DNA of 40,309 nucleotides from Planctomycetota bacterium. GTDB lineage: Bacteria > Planctomycetota > UBA1135 > UBA2386. Shown piece by piece: positions 1 to 8,536 of this stretch. Numbering within the stretch: the first letter of the stretch is position 1; each line of letters opens with the position of its first letter. The position numbers and the translations under genes were made by a program. Below the pieces are notes generated by a model. The model did not search any database and was not told the origin of the DNA. It saw only the letters and a list, made by a program, of their open reading frames with translations. The stretch spans positions 59,670 through 99,978 of the forward strand of contig NYVR01000011.1 of NCBI GenBank assembly GCA_002684655.1. The letters run 5' to 3'.

Positions 1-1544
1 ACGGGCACCTTGGTGTCCGCGACTACCCCTCGCCTGCCGATCCGGGCGTAGTCGACGACGACGCCGTCGACGACCTCGGCGGGCCACTGGGGATCGATCT
101 CCAGCGGCAGCAGCGCGCCGTCTGACCACCGAACGACCGACGCGTCCAGTTGACGCCGCTGCGCCGCAGCGGCCGCCAACTCGCCCATCGTCTGCCACCA
201 CGCGAAGTCGCTGGTGACGCTGCCGCGGAGGTTCACGCCGGGCGCTGCCGTCTGCTGCCAGAACAGGAACTCGGTGTAGCCGTTGAGCAGCGCGAAGGCG
301 CCGTCATAGACGCCTGGCGCGTCGATGACGCGCACCGGCTGCTGCGTCTCACGCGCGCGCGCCTCAACCTCGCCGCGCATGCGCTCATAGACAGCCGACG
401 CCTCTATCCATGGCCTGCGGTTGTGAGCGAGCCCCATGGCGTGCACGACCACAACGAGCGCTGTCATAGAGACCGCGACACGCTGAGGCATCAGGGCTAT
501 GCCGACGCCAAACAAAGCGGCGAGCCCGAGCGCGGGCTCGTAGGTGTAGCGGACGTTCTCCAAGGTGGACAAGTCCAAGCGCTCTAGACCGACGCCCGCC
601 GCGTAGCCCATCACCAGCAGCGTGACCGCGACCGCGGCCACTCGCCGACCGCCGACCGTGGCGAGAGCAGCGAGCCCGAGCAGCGACAGCGTCCCGTGAA
701 CGACCGCGAGCACGACGCCTTCGGTGGTCTGCAGCGGGTGCTGCAGACCGCTGTGCAGCGGCGCGAGCAGCACCGCGCCCCAGTCCGCGCACGTCTGCGC
801 GGTGACGCGCTCGAGCTGCCAGCCGTAGTTGGTGCCGCTGCCCCAGGTGCCTAGCGCATACCTGCGCCAGCAGAGCCAGCCGATGACGGCGACCGCCATC
901 GGCAGCGTTCGCTTCAACGCGTCGCGCAGGCGCGACGAACGAAGCCAGGAGACAACCGCTGCGAGCGGCAGCACGAACACCGCCGACTCCTTACACCCAA
1001 CCGAGACCGCGCCAAACAGGCTCGCGACAACCAACGTCGACCAGCGCGACGCAGCGCCCGCGCGGGTCGCGCCGAGCTCGTGGATCAACAGCGCGGAGGC
1101 CATTACGAAGACCGAGAGCACGTTGCTCCGCGCGGCGATCCAGTGTGTCGCCTCGCTGTGACCTGGCCAACCGACGAAGATCACGGCGCCCGCGAGCGCC
1201 GCGATGTAGGAGCTCGACCAGCGACGCAACATGACGAACCAGAGCGTCGCTGTACAGCAGTGCAGCAGCGAGTTGACGGCGTGGTAGCCAAGGGCCCGCG
1301 TGCCGAAGTAGGGCTGCTCGAACCAAAACAACAGGTCAACGAAAGGTCGATAGAGAGCGCGCGGGGCCTCCGCCGCGGACGCCGGCAAGAAGGCGTCAGC
1401 GAGGCTCCAAACGCCGCGGTGACGTAAGATCGCGCCGCCGATCATTTCGCGATCATCGGCCAGCAGCCCGACCTCACACCAAGCGCCCAGACCCGTCGCC
1501 AAGTGGACGGTCACGATCAGGGCGACAGCGAACAACAACGGCAT
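1..1544 (-). CDS. Multi-pass membrane GT-C / PMT-like glycosyltransferase (C-terminus outside window)
   Basis: Reading leftward from ATG at 1542-1544 the frame stays open for 514 codons to the window edge, so the gene is partial and its stop lies outside. The N-terminus is a hydrophobic helix (MPLLFAVALIVTVHLATGL) followed by an acidic pair (LLADDREM, about residue 30). Next comes a YRPFVDLLFWFEQ segment and GYHAVNSLLH. This order (acidic loop, YRP, HxxNxLLH) resembles polyprenol-sugar-dependent PMT/TMTC-like GT-C enzymes, which transfer sugars to extracytoplasmic acceptors. Many hydrophobic helices follow, then a soluble tail. An in-frame stop at 1581-1583 leaves ATG 1544 as the natural start. 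It is divergent from the GT-C gene at 1695. The frame and membrane nature are clear; the exact enzyme family is an inference from motifs, and TPR repeats could lie beyond the edge. Confidence 0.8.
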   Translation of the reverse strand, partial: MPLLFAVALIVTVHLATGLGAWCEVGLLADDREMIGGAILRHRGVWSLADAFLPASAAEAPRALYRPFVDLLFWFEQPYFGTRALGYHAVNSLLHCCTATLWFVMLRRWSSSYIAALAGAVIFVGWPGHSEATHWIAARSNVLSVFVMASALLIHELGATRAGAASRWSTLVVASLFGAVSVGCKESAVFVLPLAAVVSWLRSSRLRDALKRTLPMAVAVIGWLCWRRYALGTWGSGTNYGWQLERVTAQTCADWGAVLLAPLHSGLQHPLQTTEGVVLAVVHGTLSLLGLAALATVGGRRVAAVAVTLLVMGYAAGVGLERLDLSTLENVRYTYEPALGLAALFGVGIALMPQRVAVSMTALVVVVHAMGLAHNRRPWIEASAVYERMRGEVEARARETQQPVRVIDAPGVYDGAFALLNGYTEFLFWQQTAAPGVNLRGSVTSDFAWWQTMGELAAAAAQRRQLDASVVRWSDGALLPLEIDPQWPAEVVDGVVVDYARIGRRGVVADTKVP

Positions 1545-1694
1545 CGGCGGATGCAGTATGGGCGCGCTCGACGCTCGGCGCTACCGATAGCCGTCGTGCG
1601 TGCTAGATGCGGGCGCGACGCGGAATGCATCTCGCAGTGACGGGAGGAGGCGCGTGGACGGCGCGCCGCGCTGCCGTAAGCTCGCGGTCTCTGC
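1545..1694. promoter_or_regulatory. Divergent promoter region between two GT-C genes
   Basis: 150 bp separates the ATG at 1544 (minus) from the ATG at 1695 (plus), so promoters for both membrane enzymes should lie here. No convincing -35/-10 pair or Shine-Dalgarno site is visible; the assignment rests only on gene orientation. Confidence 0.4.
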
Positions 1695-3665
1695 ATGCCC
1701 GCGCTGCTGCTCCTCCTCGCTGTCTCGCTCTTGGCCCTCGGCGTCTTTCGCGACGTCTTGCCATGGATCGTGGACGACGCGTTTATCTCGCTGCGCTACG
1801 CGGATCGCCTCGTCGCCGGCGAGGGCCTGACGTGGACCGACGGTGAACGCGTTGAAGGCTACTCCAACCTGCTCTGGGTGCTCGCGACCGCGCTGCTCGG
1901 CTGGCTCGGGGTCGACTGGATCGTCGCGCTCCGCGTGCTTGGCTTCAGCTGCACGATCGCGACCTTCGCCGTGCTTCTCTTCAGCGACCTGCTGCCGCGC
2001 AGCGCCGCGGCGCGGCTCGCAGTGGCGGCGCTCGCGTCGCTCACGATCACGGCGGCGTGGGCCGTCGGCGGCCTCGAGTCCCCCATGCTGATGCTCTGGC
2101 TGAGCGTGGCGATGGCCGGCGTGCACCGCGGCCTCAACGCTGAAGGCTCCGGCAAGGCGCCCCTGCTGGTCGCGGGCGCGGCGCTGGCGCTGGCTTGTTG
2201 GACGCGGCCAGATGGCCCGCTGTGGACGGTGTTCGCCGGCGGCGCGGCCTTCATCTTCGGTGGGCGCTGCGCGTCGACACGCTGGCAGCGGCTCTGCTGG
2301 GTGGCGCTGCCAGCGATCACCGCGGTGCTCCTCCAGACAGGGTTCCGGATCGCTTATTACGGAGACTGGTTGCCGAACACGGCGCGCGCGAAGGTAGCCA
2401 GCACGGCCGCGAGCCGCGCAGCTGGTTTCGACTACATCGTCTCTGCCGCGGTCGCTATGCGGGCCCTGCTGCTCCCCGCAGCGGTCGGGCTGTTCGCGCT
2501 CGCGCGGCGCGCCGCGCGCCCAGCGCTCTGCGTCGGCCTCTTCGGGACCGCTGCGTGGTGGCTCTACGTCCACCAGATAGGCGGCGACACGTTCCCTTGC
2601 AGCCGCCTGCTCGCCCCGACGCTGGTCCCGCTGACGGTGATGGCCGCCTACGGGTTTGACGTGCTCGCGCAGGGTGGCCGCGCGCGCGTCCGGATCGCGA
2701 CCGCGCTCGCGGTCGCGGCCGTAGTTACCGCGCGGGTCGAAGCAGAGCTCCCGCGTGAAGATCCAAGACAACAGCTGACGGACTGGGAGTATCAGGGCCT
2801 CGCTACCGGCGAGTGGCTCGGACGCGCCTTCAAAAACCAACAGCCGCTCGTTGCAGTAGACGCCGCAGGCGGCCTACCGTTCGCCAGTCGCCTCCCTTCC
2901 CTGGACATGCTCGGACTCTGCGACCGCGAGATCGCGTCGACGCCGCCGCCTGCGTTCGAGCGATTCGTGCCTGGGCATACGCGCGGCAACGGCGCCTACG
3001 TCCTCGCTCGCGAACCAGACCTCGTGCTGTTCAACCTCCCGCCTGGGAGCCCGCAGCCGCAGTGGGCTGGCGGGCGACAGCTAGAGGCGGCGCCCGCCTT
3101 CGTAAGGGATTACCGCATCCTGCTGCTACAGACCGAAGCGCGCGACCTCGGCTACGGTAAATACGGTGACATGCGCATCACGGCCTGGGCCCGGCTCGAC
3201 GGACGCCTCGGCGTACAACGCGACGAAGAGGGCCTTTCCGTTCCCGGTTACTGGCTCGCCTCGTATCGACAGCCGTTCTCGTTCCTGGCGCCACCGCCCG
3301 AGGTGACGCCGACCGCGCTCTACGCCGAGGTGCAGCGGGGCGCGGCCATCTGGCGCGCCAGCGGCATGCTGGGGGTTCAAGTCCAGGACGGGGTCGTCGT
3401 TGGCGAAGCGCGGCGACCTGGCACCTACACGCTTGAGCGGGTCCCGCTGGCGCCTGGTCGCTATCGGCTCGAGGCAGCCCCGCCGACCGCGGGCGTTTCG
3501 CTGCGGCTGCAGCCCTCCTCAGGCAGCGCGGGCGGCGATCGCGACGGCGTCTTTGAGCTGCAGCCCGCTGACGCCCCGACCTACGTCGACATCTCGTGCA
3601 CGATCGGCCCCGACGCCGAGCTTCCGGTTCAGATCCGCGAGGTGCGGGTCTCGAGCGTGCGCTGA
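1695..3665 (+). CDS. AftB-like GT-C membrane glycosyltransferase
   Basis: 656 residues. The N-terminal signal-anchor helix (MPALLLLLAVSLLALGVF) is followed by WIVDDAFISLRYADRL with the catalytic-type Asp pair at residues 27-28, then GEGLTWTDGERVEGYSNLLW. This DDAF-RYA-GERVEGYSN block is characteristic of AftB-like/GT39-type GT-C transferases that use a polyprenyl-phosphate sugar donor and act on the outer face of the membrane. About ten hydrophobic helices fill residues 1-350; the C-terminal 250 residues are soluble and probably extracytoplasmic. The ATG at 1695 was chosen because it starts directly at the first helix. The gene is divergent from the GT-C gene at 1544 and convergent with the aldolase. 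The sugar and acceptor are unknown; membership of the AftB-like group is well supported by the motif. Confidence 0.85.
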   Translation: MPALLLLLAVSLLALGVFRDVLPWIVDDAFISLRYADRLVAGEGLTWTDGERVEGYSNLLWVLATALLGWLGVDWIVALRVLGFSCTIATFAVLLFSDLLPRSAAARLAVAALASLTITAAWAVGGLESPMLMLWLSVAMAGVHRGLNAEGSGKAPLLVAGAALALACWTRPDGPLWTVFAGGAAFIFGGRCASTRWQRLCWVALPAITAVLLQTGFRIAYYGDWLPNTARAKVASTAASRAAGFDYIVSAAVAMRALLLPAAVGLFALARRAARPALCVGLFGTAAWWLYVHQIGGDTFPCSRLLAPTLVPLTVMAAYGFDVLAQGGRARVRIATALAVAAVVTARVEAELPREDPRQQLTDWEYQGLATGEWLGRAFKNQQPLVAVDAAGGLPFASRLPSLDMLGLCDREIASTPPPAFERFVPGHTRGNGAYVLAREPDLVLFNLPPGSPQPQWAGGRQLEAAPAFVRDYRILLLQTEARDLGYGKYGDMRITAWARLDGRLGVQRDEEGLSVPGYWLASYRQPFSFLAPPPEVTPTALYAEVQRGAAIWRASGMLGVQVQDGVVVGEARRPGTYTLERVPLAPGRYRLEAAPPTAGVSLRLQPSSGSAGGDRDGVFELQPADAPTYVDISCTIGPDAELPVQIREVRVSSVR

Positions 3666-3743
3666 GCACAAGCCGCGGTCGCTGCCTGCGCCGAGAAGGC
3701 TGCCCCGCAGGACGCCCTCGACGCATGACGGAGCGCCTGCGAC

Positions 3744-4664
3744 CTACTTCGCGTTGCGGTAGATGTCTTGAACGCTCTTCAGCAGCTCGAGCGCCTCGGG
3801 CAACGGACGTTGGAACGCGTTGCGCCCCATAATCGAGCCGAAGGCGCCGCCGTCTGCGAGCCCCTGGATCTCTTCGAGGACTGCTTCCGTGCCCTTGGCT
3901 GCGCCACCCGAGAAGATCGTGATGCGACGGCCGCCAAAGGCCGCGTGCAGCACGTGCTGCACCCGCTCTGCGAGCGTGCTTACGGGCACACCCTCGGCCT
4001 CGTAGACCTTCCGCGCGGCGTCCTGCTCGATGTCCGCCGTCGGCGGCTTGACCTTGATGATGTGTGCGCCCAGCTGGGCCGCGATCTGGGCCGCGTAGGC
4101 GCAGACGTCGATCGCCGTTTCTCCGACCTTGCTCAAGCCGCTGCCGCGGGGGTAGCTCCAGACGACGACCGCGAGGCCGCACGCCTTCGCCTCTTCCGCG
4201 ATCTCGCGCAGCTCCATGTACATGTCGTTCCGCTCGCAAGAGCCGGGGTAGATGGTGAAGCCGATGGCGGCGCAGCCGAGCCGCAGCGCGTCCTGCACCG
4301 AGCCGGTCACCGCGGGCTTGGGATCCGAGCTTGAGTAGAGGGAGTCGCTGTTGTTGAGCTTGAGGATCAGCGGGATCTGGCCCGCGTACTTGCGCGCGCC
4401 AGCCTCAAGGAAGCCGAGCGGCGCGGCGTAAGCGTTGCAGCCCGCCTTCAGCGCGAGCTCGAAGTGGTAGTGCGGGTCATAGCCAGGCGCGTTCTTGGCG
4501 AACGATCGGGCCGGCCCGTGCTCAAAGCCCTGGTCGACAGGGAGGATGACGAACTTTCCGGTGCCGGCGAGCGCGCCGGTATCCATCATCCAGCGGAGAT
4601 TCTTAAGGACGCCGGGGTGATCAGATTCATACCAGCTGAGGATTTCGTCGACGCGCGAGCTCAT
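3744..4664 (-). CDS. fbaB: Class I fructose-bisphosphate aldolase (DhnA/FbaB type)
   Basis: 306 residues, covering the DhnA family core. It should cleave fructose-1,6-bisphosphate into glyceraldehyde-3-phosphate and dihydroxyacetone phosphate in the cytoplasm through a Schiff base. Visible landmarks are KFVILPVDQGFEHGP (about 37-51), LKLNNSDSLY (101-110), GFTIYPGS (135-142), VWSYPRGSG (168-176), the Schiff-base strand AHIIKVKPP with Lys204 as likely nucleophile, and the phosphate-binding FSGGAAKG (251-258) and GRNAFQRP (280-287). The start at 4664 gives a normal N-terminus (MSSRVDEILSWYES). It is a stand-alone gene, convergent with the gene ending at 3665. Besides glycolysis, this enzyme class could take phosphorylated sugar intermediates from the polysaccharide-degrading genes in the window; that link is only inference. 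Confidence 0.93.
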   Translation of the reverse strand: MSSRVDEILSWYESDHPGVLKNLRWMMDTGALAGTGKFVILPVDQGFEHGPARSFAKNAPGYDPHYHFELALKAGCNAYAAPLGFLEAGARKYAGQIPLILKLNNSDSLYSSSDPKPAVTGSVQDALRLGCAAIGFTIYPGSCERNDMYMELREIAEEAKACGLAVVVWSYPRGSGLSKVGETAIDVCAYAAQIAAQLGAHIIKVKPPTADIEQDAARKVYEAEGVPVSTLAERVQHVLHAAFGGRRITIFSGGAAKGTEAVLEEIQGLADGGAFGSIMGRNAFQRPLPEALELLKSVQDIYRNAK

Positions 4665-4996
4665 GAGAGGAAGCCTTGGAACAGTTCAGGTGAGTTTTCG
4701 CAAACCATTGTGATCGAGCACACCGAGGTTGCAAGGGCGCCAAACAACGCCTGCGGGGGTGTCCGGTGCGGTCGTTGTGATCGCGCGCGCGGAGTCCGCG
4801 ATGTGACCGACAACTCAAGCGACCGCCCGCTCGCCGACCATTCGCAGGAAAATCGCGGCGAATGCGCGGCGCGGCCGCCGCACACGTCGCGTGACCTGGC
4901 GCCGACGTCGGGGGTCCGTCAGGCAGCTTGAACCCTACGCAGCATAATCTCCAAGCGTCCGCGCACGACGCGACCACGCTGGGCGACGCGCCGGCT
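4665..4996. other. Intergenic region upstream of aldolase
   Basis: 332 bp between the aldolase start and the acyltransferase stop, both on the minus strand. It must hold the aldolase promoter. I see no recognisable RNA, repeat or convincing promoter. Short open frames here have Arg/Ala/Ser-rich composition and look like high-GC noise. Confidence 0.5.
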
Positions 4997-5007
4997 TCAG
5001 GCCGGCG
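4989..5007 (-). terminator. GC-rich hairpin over acyltransferase stop codon
   Basis: A perfect 7-bp inverted repeat (cgccggc / gccggcg, 4989-4995 and 5001-5007) with a 5-nt loop holds the TGA stop of the acyltransferase (4997-4999) in the loop. There is no T tract after it, so it may be a weak or Rho-assisted terminator, or an mRNA-end stabiliser. Confidence 0.4.
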
Positions 5008-6145
5008 ACTGGCGCCACCGAAAGCGCGCGGCGTAGCGAAGAATCGGGCGCTCCAGAACCCAGTAGGAGGCGGTCGCGGCGAGGAACGTCCAACCGACGG
5101 CCTGCCACACCTTCGCGCCAGCCGGCTCAGGCATCAGCACCAACGCATAGATCGGCATGTGATACAGATAGAGGCCATAGCTGATGCGGCCGATCGCTCG
5201 GAGCGGCCAAGCGGTGAGCAGTACGTGAGGCGATCCGAAGCGGCCGCGACCCGCGAGGCACCAGAGCAGGACTCCCGTGCAGAAGATCGCGGTGTGCAAG
5301 CGAACCGCGACGGGCATCAGGTGAATCGGCCAATAGCCGACCTCTAGCCCGTAAGGGATCAATACAAACCACAGGAACGGGTGGATCGCGAGGCCGAGCA
5401 GCGTGAGCAAGATCCCGACACGCAGCGGACCGTAGCTCGGCGACGAAGATAGCCGCGGCTCGGCGTAGGCGGCGAGCGCGCCAGCGGCGAGCGTGAGGAA
5501 GCGGAACGGCGACAGCCGCTCGATGATCCAGTCGCGCTGATCACCGCATGTGAGGCAGACCAGCAGCGCGCCGACGACCGCGACTGGCACGACGAACCAC
5601 GTGAGCACGCGAGCCCCTGCGGCCTTCGGGCAAAAGGCGACGACCAGCGGCCAGAGTAAGTAGAAGTGCTCTTCGACGCACAGCGACCACGTGTGACTGA
5701 GCGGCAGCGGATCCGGGACCGGCGCGAATACATCCGCGAAGTTGCGTAAGTAAAGCGCGCCCCACGCAATCGACGGCCATGACTGCGTCCAGGCGAGGAT
5801 GCCTAGTAGCAGGTAGTAGATCGGGAAGATCCGCAGCAAGCGCCGCAGCAGGAACCATCGCACCGGCACAGAGCGCTCGCGTTCGGCGATGAGGATGCGC
5901 GTGATCAAAAATCCGCTGAGCGCAAAGAAGAGTTCGACCCCGAGACCGCCCGGCCCGACGAGTTGCTTGGCCTGCACCAACCAAACGGGGTAGCCGGGCG
6001 TGTTCAGCGGCACGTGCTCCCACAGAACGAGCAGCACGGCGATCGCCCGGAGACCGTCGAGGCTTGGCAGGTGACGAGGCATGTGGGCTTTGGCGGCAGC
6101 GAACAGCCGCGGACGCAACGCTGCGATCTTGAGGCGCCGACCCAC
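4997..6145 (-). CDS. Acyltransferase 3 family membrane O-acyltransferase (OafA-like)
   Basis: 382 residues with about ten hydrophobic helices. The N-terminal block HLPSLDGLRAIAVLLVLWEH carries the family's conserved Arg and the catalytic-type His44. It is followed by GVELFFALSGFLITRIL, RRLLRIFPIYYLLL and HTWSLCVEEHFYLLWP, all diagnostic of the acyltransferase-3 family. These enzymes move acetyl or other acyl groups across the membrane onto sugars of O-antigen, exopolysaccharide or glycolipid. The ATG at 6145 is used; a second in-frame ATG 21 codons later (MPRHLPSLDG) is also plausible and would remove a basic leader. No SGNH domain is fused. Near glycosyltransferases and sulfotransferases it probably decorates a surface glycan; the acceptor is unknown. 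Confidence 0.9.
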   Translation of the reverse strand: MGRRLKIAALRPRLFAAAKAHMPRHLPSLDGLRAIAVLLVLWEHVPLNTPGYPVWLVQAKQLVGPGGLGVELFFALSGFLITRILIAERERSVPVRWFLLRRLLRIFPIYYLLLGILAWTQSWPSIAWGALYLRNFADVFAPVPDPLPLSHTWSLCVEEHFYLLWPLVVAFCPKAAGARVLTWFVVPVAVVGALLVCLTCGDQRDWIIERLSPFRFLTLAAGALAAYAEPRLSSSPSYGPLRVGILLTLLGLAIHPFLWFVLIPYGLEVGYWPIHLMPVAVRLHTAIFCTGVLLWCLAGRGRFGSPHVLLTAWPLRAIGRISYGLYLYHMPIYALVLMPEPAGAKVWQAVGWTFLAATASYWVLERPILRYAARFRWRQSPA

Positions 6146-6542
6146 CGATGCAACCCGACAACGATACGAGCGGCGAGAGCGCCGGCGACGCCCGAGCGGA
6201 GGCGACGGAGGAATACGCTCCGACCACGGGCGATGGCGTCGCGGCGCACGCCAGCAGCCGTCCAGCGAAAAAATTTGGCGTCGCGCACGGCCTGCGCCGG
6301 CGCGCCACTACGACGCAACCGGAAACATGGTTGCGTCGTATCTTGTTTCCGTTCGGCGACATCGGAATCCCATACCGGGCCGGCGAGGCAACTGATCCAT
6401 TCTCGCGCCCGAACGCAGGCGCGGTTCAGCGTATTGCCGCGTTGCTGCCGACCGAGCGCGCTCCTAGCCTGCCCCCCGAAGGAGAGCGAGCTACCCCACG
6501 ACGGGGACGGACCGCCGCATGACCGACCCCGACATATCCCCC
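6146..6542. other. Divergent intergenic region with strong inverted repeat
   Basis: 397 bp between the acyltransferase start (minus) and the choice-of-anchor protein start (plus). It should contain both promoters. The only clear structure is the hairpin pair at 6309-6351. An open frame at 6148-6522 on the plus strand has a Pro/Arg/Ala-rich sequence without recognisable features and is probably not a gene. Confidence 0.5.
6309..6351. promoter_or_regulatory. 12-bp perfect inverted repeat with alternative overlapping hairpin
   Basis: tacgacgcaacc (6309-6320) and ggttgcgtcgta (6329-6340) form a perfect 12-bp stem with an 8-nt loop. The loop sequence cggaaaca (6320-6327) is itself complementary to tgtttccg (6344-6351). 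The two pairings would compete or partly stack as a pseudoknot. The element lies in a divergent promoter region, so it could be an operator, a leader-RNA switch or a terminator; on the plus strand the stem is followed by tcttgttt. The pairing is read directly from sequence; the role is unknown. Confidence 0.5.
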
Positions 6543-8459
6543 ATGACATTCCGCACCACGGCAGCGCTGGCAGCGTTCGCTGCAGCGTTCGCATCACCGG
6601 CAGCTGCCCAGATTACGCACCAACACGTCGCCAGCCTCGCCAGCGCGAACGGCAAAGGCGAGATCGTCGCCTTTGACAAGCTGTCGGGACGGTTCTTCAT
6701 GACCAACCCCGACACCGACAGCCTCGACGTCTTCACCTACGCGAACGGCGCCCTGACCCTGCGCACGCCGATCGCGCTCGCCGGCCAGCCGACCAGCGTC
6801 GACGTCCACGACGGGCTGGTGGCCGTCGCGATCATCGGCATGACCAGGCAAAGCCCTGGAAAGGTGTTCTTCTTCGATGCAGAGACCGGGCAAGCATCCG
6901 GCAACTTCGTCATGGTCGGAGCCCTCCCGGACATGCTGACCTTCACCCCAGACGGCAGCAAAGTCGTCGTAGCGAACGAGGGAGAGGCCGACGAGTTCAC
7001 CGGACTGACAAACCCTGAGGGCTCGGTCAGCATCGTCGATGTCGCGACGCGAACGGTGACGACCGCCGGCTTCGCGCCGTGGAATGGTCAGAAAAACGTC
7101 CTCAAAGCTGCCGGCGTCCGCCTGCAGTCGCTCAACGGCATCTCGCTAGCGCAGGACGTGGAACCCGAGTACTTGGCGATTAACGCAGCAGGCGACACGG
7201 CCTATGTCACGCTGCAAGAAAACAACTCGCTAGCGATCGTCGACCTCGCCACCGCGACGGTCCTCGACATCGTCTCATGCGGCGAGAAAGACCACAGCGC
7301 GATCGGCAACGAGTTTGACGCTTCGAATGCCGACGGCATCCACGGCAACTTCCAAAACTGGTCGGTCAAGGGGCTCTTCATGCCCGACGGCATCTGCACC
7401 TTCAGCGTCGGCGGCGTGGAATATCTCGCCACAGGCAACGAGGGCGACAGCCGCGCCGCGATCGCAGGCTTCGGCGACGAGATGCGCGGGAGCCAAGTTC
7501 TCTCCTCGATGTGGCACGATATCGAGACAGCCTCGCCGAACACCTCCCTCTACACAGCCGCAGAGCTGAACGACGTGGCCGCGCTAGGCCGCCTGAAGAT
7601 GGCGATGAGCCCGTACGACCGCTGGCGAGGCGACGTCGACGGCGACGGCGACGTCGACCAACTCTATTCGTTTGGCGGTCGGTCGGTCTCGATCTGGGAT
7701 ACTGCAGGCAACCTGGTCTTCGACTCCGGCGACACGATCGAACGCGCCATGATGACCCACGGTCTCTGGAAGGAGGGCCGGTCTGACGACAAGGGCCCTG
7801 AGCCCGAAGCCGTCGTGTTCGGCGACGTCGGGGGTGTTCCTTACCTGTTCGTAGCGCTGGAGCGCACCAACGCCATCTGCGTCTTCGACGTCTCGAACCC
7901 ATCGAACGCGACGCTCGCCGACGTGATCGACATCCCCGGCGAGAGCGCCACGTCCGCGTTCCGACCCGAAGGCCTCGAGTTCCTCGGCGCGTCCGAGAGC
8001 CCGCTCGGCGTCGACACGCTCGCCATGACCAGCGAATCCGGCGGCATACTCAGCCTGTTCTCCCTCTCATGTAACTCATGCGCGGCTGGATCTAGCTACG
8101 GCGCAGGGTGCAAGTCGCTGGAGCTCACAAGCTCGGTGCCGACCGTGACAGGCAGCCTCGACCTGCTGCTAGAGAACGCCGAAGGCAACTTCGCCATCTT
8201 CGTGTTCGGGGAAACAGCCGTGGATCCTGGCCACAGCCTCGCGGGCGTCGGCGCGCCTGGCTGCTACGTCCACACGTCTGGCAACCTGAAGTGCTACACG
8301 CAGTTGATCACAGCGGGCGCGGCGAGCTTCTCTATGCCGATGTTGCTGACCCCGTCGCTCATCGGCTGCGAGGTGACGGTGCAGGCCGCGGCCTACACGC
8401 CGCATAACGCGATCGGCCTCGCTACGTCGAACGGCATCCTCGCTCGGGTCGGCCTCTAA
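6543..8459 (+). CDS. Secreted choice-of-anchor I family protein with planctomycete C-terminal module
   Basis: 638 residues from ATG 6543, chosen because it starts a classic signal peptide (MTFRTTAALAAFAAAFASPA, cleavage near AAA-Q23); an ATG at 6519 would add eight residues. The main domain is a beta-propeller-like fold with GEIVAFDKLSGRFFMTN, DMLTFTPDGSKVVVANEGE, GSVSIVDV, EYLATGNEGDSR and a calcium-loop-like DVDGDGDVDQ (residues 364-373). These match the choice-of-anchor I family, found in secreted, often phosphatase-associated proteins. From about residue 518 a second module begins (SSYGAGCKSLEL ... VGAPGCYV ... LIGCEVTVQAAAY ... NAIGLATSNG) that ends the protein. It recurs in other secreted proteins of this window and may serve sorting or surface attachment. 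It is convergent with the lipoprotein gene at 8537. Enzymatic activity is not evident. Confidence 0.88.
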   Translation: MTFRTTAALAAFAAAFASPAAAQITHQHVASLASANGKGEIVAFDKLSGRFFMTNPDTDSLDVFTYANGALTLRTPIALAGQPTSVDVHDGLVAVAIIGMTRQSPGKVFFFDAETGQASGNFVMVGALPDMLTFTPDGSKVVVANEGEADEFTGLTNPEGSVSIVDVATRTVTTAGFAPWNGQKNVLKAAGVRLQSLNGISLAQDVEPEYLAINAAGDTAYVTLQENNSLAIVDLATATVLDIVSCGEKDHSAIGNEFDASNADGIHGNFQNWSVKGLFMPDGICTFSVGGVEYLATGNEGDSRAAIAGFGDEMRGSQVLSSMWHDIETASPNTSLYTAAELNDVAALGRLKMAMSPYDRWRGDVDGDGDVDQLYSFGGRSVSIWDTAGNLVFDSGDTIERAMMTHGLWKEGRSDDKGPEPEAVVFGDVGGVPYLFVALERTNAICVFDVSNPSNATLADVIDIPGESATSAFRPEGLEFLGASESPLGVDTLAMTSESGGILSLFSLSCNSCAAGSSYGAGCKSLELTSSVPTVTGSLDLLLENAEGNFAIFVFGETAVDPGHSLAGVGAPGCYVHTSGNLKCYTQLITAGAASFSMPMLLTPSLIGCEVTVQAAAYTPHNAIGLATSNGILARVGL

Positions 8460-8483
8460 GGCTCCCGAGCGCGGTCGCCGCTG

Positions 8484-8498
8484 CGCTTGCGCCAAGCG
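8484..8498. terminator. Short hairpin in convergent gap
   Basis: cgcttg (8484-8489) and caagcg (8493-8498) form a 6-bp stem with a 3-nt loop in the 77-bp gap between two convergent genes. No T tract follows on either strand. The position suggests a bidirectional terminator, but the structure is small. Confidence 0.3.
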
Positions 8499-8536
8499 AG
8501 CCCCGCGCGGCGCGCGTGCGCCAGCCGCAGCTCGGC

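Noticed and set aside
1581-2840. Long open frame (419 codons) antisense to the AftB-like gene
   Set aside because: Composition is dominated by Arg, Glu, Ala and Gln with no domain, while the opposite strand encodes a clear membrane protein. It is a by-product of GC-rich third positions.
3372-3385. GGTTCAAGTCC, resembling a tRNA T-loop
   Set aside because: It lies inside the AftB-like coding frame and no acceptor, D or anticodon stems can be formed around it.
3178-4239. Long minus-strand frame (353 codons) overlapping two genes
   Set aside because: It is extremely Arg-rich, spans the convergent gap and overlaps the well-supported aldolase in another frame.
4627-4977. Minus-strand frame of 116 codons before the aldolase
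   Set aside because: Overlaps the aldolase start in another frame and has Arg/Cys/Ser-rich composition without recognisable features.
6148-6522. Plus-strand frame of 124 codons in a divergent intergenic region
   Set aside because: Pro/Arg/Ala-rich sequence without motif, and it runs across the inverted repeat at 6309-6351; not convincing as a gene.
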